In this document: one piece after another, positions 14,701 to 23,700 of the stretch
How positions within the stretch are numbered: the stretch's first letter is position 1
Layout of the letters: the number at the start of each line of letters is the position of its first letter
Source: Ischnura elegans
Taxonomy: Eukaryota > Arthropoda > Insecta > Odonata > Coenagrionidae
Direction of reading: 5' to 3'
DNA length: 64,000 nt
Assembly (NCBI RefSeq): GCF_921293095.1
Contig: NC_060246.1
Location: 89,215,030-89,279,029 of the forward strand
Program-made: the position numbers and the translations under genes
The notes under the pieces: model-generated
The model's database searches: none
What the model saw: only the letters and a program-made list of their open reading frames with translations
What the model was told of the DNA's origin: nothing

Positions 14701-17700
14701 TTACATCTTTGTTTCTGAAGTAAAAACCTTTATTTATAGCTGGGTCTGTGATCAGGATGATGTCAGACTTTCTGTCCGAATCAACTTTTTCTCGAGGCGT
14801 TGCAACATATCTAAATCAAAGGTGAGTCTATGAAAGAACAACTTCATTCAAATTTACAATATTCAATGCTCAACTATATTCAGCAGAATAACTTTATTCA
14901 ATTTAATGATATCTTCTTCAAAACTCTCAATCTAACTTATTTCAAAACTTTCGATCTTACTTTGTTGTAGAATTGATTTTGAAGATAGCTGTTAATTATT
15001 TTTCCCGATTGAATGTTGATCTGTTGAAAAGTAATTTTAATTCTTTCACACATGTAACATAGATTATAAATATGAAATGCATCATTTATCTCACTACTCC
15101 GTAAGAATTCATTAACATCAGATATAATTAGAGTTTACGTGTTCATACACTAAATTTTGGGCGTTGATGAATACTACTTATTATGACTGCTTTATCCCCG
15201 AACCCACTTCTTAATATATAAACTGTATAATTCACCATGTTTTCAATATTGTAATCGATTGTTTTTAATGGACGAAAACTATCTAATCTCAATTTTACCT
15301 CACTGATCGCTGATGCGCATCTTTTCTCGCCTCCAGGAAATATAATTCAGCCACAGATACGCACCTTTTTGAGGCAATGGACACTCAGGCATTGATTGAT
15401 CAGGTTCTACCAGCAAATTTCTCGGTCAAGACAATCATGAGTTCATGGTCAACTCAAGCTGGACACCCGGTCATTACCGTGAAGAGAGATTATCTCAGCG
15501 GCAGAGTAACCTTGAAGCAGGTAATGGCAATGTATGTCGTTGCAAGTATTATCCATCATCATGCAATGGTCAACGTTAGTTTGGAAAGTTTCGAGCACCT
15601 TAACCGTCACTGTTTTGTAATATTATAGTCCTCTTTTTTCATCGCCCACATCTTTCTGTGATCCCGTCAGCTGCTCCAACGATAACATAATTACAAAGTC
15701 ATTCCTTCGAAATTGAATGCCCTATCCAATTTTCTTTCGTCTTCTCAGTCACGTTTATATAAGTTCTATTAAAACACCAAGAAAATTTCTACGTTCGGCA
15801 CCAGTGCGGCGTTTGCATCCGTCGTGCACTAAAATGGATTGACTACAGTCGTCACTCGTGACTCTGACGATTAGAATTTCACGAGAGATTAAACTTATAT
15901 GAGGTCAATAAAGATTCGATATTCTCCCAAAGAACTGATTGGATTAGGTAATCATTCTCAGGCTTCTGATTGCACCAAGGGTAGTTTCCTTCATCAAAGA
16001 AAACGATAGGCATTGATAGCGATTCGTTACCCACCATTAGTGTATTCATAATATACAAATTATTTGGTTTTAGAAATACCGGTTTAGACGAATGGCAAGG
16101 GTCAAATTTTATCCTCATTTTAAAAAGGCCAGATTGGCGCCCATGCAATTCCACACCACATGACGTCACAGGGACCTAGTTTCTACACGAGAGAATAGGA
16201 GTTATACATTAGAATACGTCATTGCGAATTAATACGTTAAGAAGAAGTATTTCTTTGTCCCGCGAATAAATTGAGAACCGTACCAGGTTGGAGGGAATAG
16301 AAAGATTCTTCGCAGAATAACGTTTAATTAACATATTTTCAATGCAATTTAGCCAGTGTCCAAGTACTGTGTTGTAAATTTAGACAGTACGTGGGTCTCC
16401 TGGCGCTCGTCGACGTGCTGCAAAAATGTTTGGAAACTGACCTTTAAGAGGAAGAAAATAGCCTCTTCGTGAATTAATGATTCCGCTACGTAACACACTT
16501 CGAAAAATATTTTTAACGCCGCATCGTGGCGAGGACATCGCCTCTTAAACGGAATAAGCCTTCCAATAACCCTCACAATACACTCATTACTTTGCGTGGA
16601 CGGCAGCTCAATGTTGACACAGCTGACCACATGCTTCACGCAGCCAGTAGCATGCCCGAATACCGACGCCATCGAATTTTTAGTGCCAGCCCAAGGGGAC
16701 CGCATAGAGGAGGCCCAATTTCATCCCATAGTAATATGATTTCTGTGGCCACTTCGGCCCTGTTTTGTAATCAGTTTTCCAAAATTTCGGCGGCGCGTTG
16801 AAGAGTGCAAAGCGATCGTCTTTTTTCCAGTATTTTGCAGAACAATGTTTGTATTTGCGCTGAATTGTATTTAAAATTTATGAATTTGATAGATCACGTC
16901 AAAATGAACATCGCAACCGACGAATCGGTGCCGCACCGATCGGTTTGGAGTTATAGAATACGGCCCCTGTTTTGAAATCGATTTTCCAAAATGTCCCCCC
17001 GCGTTGATGAGTGAAAAGCGATCGTCTTTTTTCCAATATTTTGCAGACAAAGTTTGTTTCTGTGCTGAATTGTATTTCAAATTTATGAATTTGATAGATC
17101 ACGTCAAAATGTGCACAAATTTGGGTTAATAACCCTAAGTGTAACTTATTTCCCCGTGAAACTCGGATCAATTTGTCCGTCAGCGACGCATGTGGTGACT
17201 TTCGTAAACCTATTTAAAAGCGCGGTGAGTTACAACACATTTAGAGGCCGATTTGAGGATCCTCTTTTGTGACATTCTTGGTCGAAACACTCGGATTTTT
17301 TTCCATTGCTTATTATTGACTTAATCTGAACATTATTCTATCAATCTACCGCCAGAATGCTCCCAAAGTATCTATATGTTCTTAACTCCTTGAATCTTCC
17401 ACGATTTGTTGTACATATTTTTTACAATCCACAAAAAAGTTGGCATCGTTGCATATGTTCTTTGGCCGTAGAGTGAGGTATGAAGACTCCAAAAAATCCA
17501 AAATAAATCTCATATTTTTAGTGTAATTTTTTTGTTGATATTTTTATTGAATTAATATTAAATTAGAAAATGATATTGCTAATGCATTGAAGGTTGCGAA
17601 TCCCACTAAATCAATTCACTGCCAAACGCTACACTTATCAAGGTGTTTTCATCATTGAAAAAAGGTTTCTAAGCATACAATAAGCACCCGAATAATCTAA

Positions 17701-20700
17701 ATATGATGCCTCATACGTTACAACTGAAGATGGTATAGTTTCTTTCATTCAAGAAGGGCGGGTTCCAGCCTTCTCACCTGATAATTCTATTTGCAAAACC
17801 ATAATTTTGTAGATTTGTTTTCATTTTCATGTTGTTTTTGAGAGAAGACTATTAATAATTTCTTGCCGGCTAGAAATTTATAGAAATTGCTTAGTCTTAG
17901 TACATGCAACCAATTGTTTCAGGGTTAATAAACCCTTTCCTCCTTAAATTAATTAATTTTTTGTATCGTGGTTTTCACGATTTAGGAGAAATTTTCTTAC
18001 AATCGGTCGGACAGTGAGACTACACCAGAATTATGGTGGGTTCCGATCAAATATACGTCGCAGAATGCTGGGAAATTCAATGAAACCAAGGTTATGCACT
18101 GGATGAAAGACCGCTCCGATTCCATTATGCTGGAAAGCCTTCCTGCTGCTGATGAATGGATTCTCTTCAACCTTAATCAGATAGGTCAGTACTTCATTTC
18201 ATTTCACTAGGTCATAATGAATAGTTCATCGAAACATTCGAAACCTAATTTAGCTTTTTTAACACATTTTATCTCTTTAACCCCAAATTATTAATGACCC
18301 ACAGGAAATATACATGGTGTCTTTGCAGAAGTATTTTTCGTAAAGACTGTGAACTTTCTTGATCCTACGCAGATGTTTCATCCACTAAATAGCGTAAAAA
18401 TGTTGCTTATATTAATCATTTTTATTTTCTGTAGGTATATTCACCTCCTTAATTCAAATTATCTTACTTTATTAGACCTTTCACAAGCTCTTAAGTGGAA
18501 GTCGTGATTTTCAGCCATGGAAAGAATTTGATGTTGTCTAAAAATGTATTAATTGTTTAATCTTTGGTGTACTCAGCCCTAATAATAAAATGAGCCTTCT
18601 AGTGTGACATCAGTCTTTTGTTTGCGTCATTTATTTCGAAGCTATTGGTGTGGTCACATGTAAACTCGTGATACATACGTCTTCTTCAAGAGGGTCATGC
18701 AATCCATTCTTTTATATTTACCTATTCTTTCATTGTTTGCATATGCCTGATTGATGAAAAATATTTTCTTTTAGGATTCTACCGGGTCAACTACGACGAT
18801 CGCAACTGGATGCTCCTGAGCGATTACTTGAATTCAAATGAATACCGCAATATTCCGCCCGTTGAGCGTGCAATGCTGATCGACGATGCTTTCAATTTGG
18901 CTAGGGCTGGTTACATAAACTACAGTGTAGTCCTGAATTTAACGTCTTATTTGCATCGAGAATCAGACTACATTCCTTTATATGCTGCTCACCGAGGTTT
19001 CAATTTCTTGGAATCGGTACTATCGGAATCCAATGAGCTGACTAACTTAAAGGTAAATCAACTTTATCGTAAATATTTACTCATGAACACGCAAAATCTC
19101 TTTTACCGAAAGAGAGGGTGCAGAGATGACGGTAATTTCGGTGGGGCGAGATTTAAACCAGTTATGCAGAACTTGAACTCACCCGTACTGCAACTTCTTT
19201 CATTCCTTTAATAAATTAACAATACATTAAATATTGTATTAAGCATAACCTTGTTTTAAAAAATTGGAAGGATATATTTTAAGAAGCAATAATGAGGACA
19301 TCACTGTCTTCGGTATCTTTTACCTTTCAATTTTGAAAATACTCGGGAGATTATTTTTATTCTGTTCATCGTTAAACTACATGTTTAAGGTTTAATTATA
19401 AAATGCATCCCATTAAAATTATATCTGCTAATAGCTTCTTGGGTTTTAAGTTAATTCCAGAAAAGCATTATCTTGATCGAGATCCTTAAACCTAAAAACC
19501 TAAAAATTTCAATTATTTCTTCATAAAAACATGAAAATAATTCAAAAATCTCTAATTGAATACATATTGGATTAAAAAATGTATTAAATGCCTTAAATTT
19601 GTCTCTTAATTTAGGTACACATGAGGAAAATAATGACAAGTTTTTTCGGTACGCGAATATTCGAAGTGACGCCTGTGGATGACCATGTGATGAAACTTAG
19701 TCGAACTTCGCTGTTACCCTGGGCATGCAAATATAATAAAGACCATTGCGTATCCAAGGCCATCAAATTACTCAGAGAGTGGAGAGAAAACAGCACAAAG
19801 AGGTAAGAATTGAACTCTAAACTATCCCTGTATTAAATGCAAGAGAGAATCCTTACCATAATTTTTATATTAATTTTTACAATTTAAAAACGTACTATTC
19901 TAGTGATAAGGTTTTGGGAAGAAACATTTAAACCAGAGCTCTTAAAAATTGGCCTAAATTTGAAAAGGCTAAAAAATAAAATTATCAATAGCTATTCAAG
20001 TTTTTCGTAGAATTCAACTACGACGACTAAATTCATTCCTTCTCTAATCTGTCTACTCAGTATTCCTTTCGAATTAAAGAGGGTGGTTTATTGCTTCGGA
20101 ATACAAGGAGGCACTGAAGACTGGGACTATGTTTGGAATGCTTACCAAAACTCATCGGTCGCAACTGAAAGAGATGACTTGCTACTACGATTTGGGTGCA
20201 GTAGGAATGAAACCGAAATACTCGGGTAAGTAATTTTCTCTAACGAGTTTCAGATATTATGCTGTAAGAAAAAGTAAGCATTGGATAATAACTAGTCAGA
20301 TATCTTCGGTTCGCAAAACAAATCCCTGTGTTAAATACACCAAGGATGAAGTTCGCCATGTAAAAATATTTGGCTTAACCGGTATCCGAACCCAGATCTC
20401 CCGATTGCCAGTCATGTGTGTTAGCCAGTCACACCACTAAGCTCAGTCATCTAAGAGCGAACTGCTGGAGGGGTTTTACCAAACAAAATGTTGACGTCAA
20501 AAACCACTGCTGATAAATTTACATTTGTTATGATTTGATCGACCAAATTCATTGTGTTTTTAACAGTATTTCTAAAGATTTTATATATTAACTGGTAAAT
20601 ATTTGGAATAAATGGATTTTTCTGTTCTTATCGCCGCGCTGAGTACATTTTCTGGTGATATATTTTATGTATTCCCAGAACTTTAACAGAGGGATCTCCA

Positions 20701-23700
20701 AACTATGGCCCGTGGGTATCATCCGGCCTTCCAAAGAAATTCCTCATAATTGGCCCATGTAATATGAAACCTGATTTTAGTGAAATTTTGAAGTCAAAAC
20801 GGCAGGACCATTCGTCAACCTTAATTTGGTTTCGTTAGATGAAAGGCAGGAATCTATTCAGTTCACCCTGATTTTTTTGGAACAGGATGTTTTTTAATTT
20901 TTCCTTGTATATTTGTACTTTGCATTTTTTCCTTGGGCTACAACCTTGTCGCAGTGGACAGGCTTGCGCGCTAGATCAAGATATACCAAGTAAGCGATAT
21001 GATTCTTAGAGTAGGTATTGTGGTATATATTCAAGTTTACATGCCCACAAGCAATCATAGGGAAGAAGAAGTAGATTAGGTGAATGAGCAGCTCGAGGAT
21101 CTAATTAGAGAAACTCCGGGAAAGAAAAATCTGGTGGTGATGGGGGTCTGGAACGCTTAAGTCGGGGAAGGGAAGGATTGAAACGAAATAGGAGAATTTG
21201 GACTAGGAATTCAGAAAGACAGGGGTGAGAAAGCAGCAGAATTTTGCAGGATAAATAAGTTATTCATTACAAACACGTTCTTAAATCATCACAAAGGGCA
21301 AAGGCACCCATGGAAAAGTCCAGGGTATGTTGGGAGATATCAAATAGATTACATCGTGGTAAGGCACAGGCATAAATACTGTACAATAGAAATATAAACT
21401 CTATGTGCAGAGATTTGGGAATAGTGCGAAAAAGTCGCGCAGCTTCCCTGGAGCGAATGCGGATTCAGACTCCAACCTAGTACTTATGAAATGCAACGTC
21501 ATATGCAAAAGACTTATGAAAGTTAGGAAAGCAAAGAAATAGAATGTAAAAGAAACGAAGGGGAGAGAATATCAGGAACTTGTTTAAAGCAGCTCCCGGG
21601 AGATTGAAAGTATAAAGACTGTTGAAGGAAGATGGGATAATATTACAGCCGGAATAGTCAGAACGGCTGAGATGTCCATTGGAAACATTGACATTAGAAA
21701 TAGTAGGTAAAGAAGCCGTGGATAACGGAGAACATGATAAGGGAAATGGAAGAACTTAGGGAAAAAGAATGTATTGACAAATAAATAATCGATTACGGCG
21801 TGAAACTAAGAGAGCAAGGAAGAGTTGGTGGAGAATACAGTGTGAAGAAATGGAAAAGCTTCAGAAGGAAGAAGCGGTAGGCGCTTTATTTGCCAAAGTT
21901 AAGTCGCTATCGGGCGGCTAAAGGTGGGCAAGCCATGCCTAAAATTAAGACTAAAGATGGAAGGATGCTAACCGAGCGAGAACAGGTACAGAGTAGATGG
22001 AAGAAATACGTGTAGGATCTATATGAAGAGAGGCACAGGCCGGAGTGATTGACTTCAGAGGAGAAATGTGAAGAAGAGGAGGATAATCTTGGGCAGGAGA
22101 TCTTAGATGCGAAATAGAGAGAGCACTTCGTGATATGAAAGCTGCGAAAGCAGTGGATGTGGACAATATCCCGTGTGAGCTGCTGAAAATCTAGGGAGGG
22201 GTAGTAAGAAAAGGTTTTTCGCACTAGTTCGCAGGATCTATGAGGAGGGGTGTTGGCCGGAAGATTTCGTGATTACGGTTCTAATTCCGATACCGTTAAA
22301 GAAGAATGATGCTGAATGCGGAGATTATAGCACTATTAGCCTGTTGGAAATGGTGGGTGAGGAGAGGCAGCTTTTAGATAAGATGCGGAGGAAACAGAAG
22401 GTATGCATTGAGCGAGTACTTAGCGGGGAGGGGATGTTGAAAACAGAGTTAGAGGAAAGAATGTAAGGTAAACGAGGGAGAGGAAGGAAAAGAATAGGAT
22501 TTTTAGATAGAACGAAGGGTAGTTGGTGTTAATTTGAATTTAAAAGGGAAGCGCATGATGAAAGGGGTGGCTCACGGAATTCTTCTTAAGCATTCCATGG
22601 AAACCTACCTTTATCGGTAGAATACTTTAATAATAATAATACTCTATTTTTTTAAGGAAATTTAATTACTGGCAATGTTTCTTATACTTCTTCGGCCCGC
22701 ACAAATGTTCGTAACATATAATGTGGCCCCAATATTGAACATTTTGGAGACCCCTCCTTTAAAACATTACCGGCTAGCTACCACCTGGCTGCTAGCACTT
22801 GAACCCTGTGGAAGTGATTCAAACCGCTTGCCCAAGGTTTACCAGACAGCTTAATCATTGTCGGGGTGCACCACTGCGGTCGAAAGCTTTGCAGTAGATA
22901 CAGACATTCTGGTCCAATGTCACGCCAAGGCGAATGATGTCCCCATCAGGTATTTACGCCACGCAAAAATATCTGCCATTGTTCCTAACTCCATAGTAAA
23001 ATATTCCATTCCTACGAAACCGATTAGGCTCTTCTTTTTTCTCTATTTATCACGTCACTATCGAGACAATCCTTAATTTTATCCTTCCTACATAGAGGAA
23101 TAAAAGAGTGGAACGACCTACCTGAAGTTAGTTTTAAGATCTTCGCCGCAAATACGAAATTTTTAGGAATAAGTGTTCATCATTTATTGATTAATTACAT
23201 AGTGGTTTATGAGGGAGTATTTGAAATTGGGTTATTAGGTCTATGATAAATTTTTAGTTGTATGATATTAGAATTAATGCATTGTTTTTCACCATTGGTG
23301 TCTTCTCTTTCTGATTTTGTCATTACACAGGTAGATTTGTTATTCAATTGTGTAAATCTAAGGCTGCCACAAAGAAAAACCCTCCTGCAGCAATATGTAA
23401 TAATAAAAAAAGACAAATGATAGATATCAATCACATGGCTTTATTATAATGAATCAAGATCGTAATGAATCGAGAAATCGTTTGAGAACTGAATTGTAAT
23501 GTAGTAGTAAAAAATAGTCATGCCTACCACCGCCAATAAAAATGTAATCAATTTTGAATTCTCCGACGAATGTAACCAATCATGTGAAACCTTCATTCTC
23601 CATCATTGGATATCCAAGTCATAAAAGTTTTTCAACATAGGTAGGTACATTCTTTATTGAAATTTCATTTTAATAGAATTTTCGCGGGAGTTTACTTCCC

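Noticed and set aside
23085-23145. [12 protein letters not shown] fragment resembling a LINE C-terminus
   Set aside because: Too short and isolated to assign, and absent from unit 2. Recorded only as a note in the intron entry.
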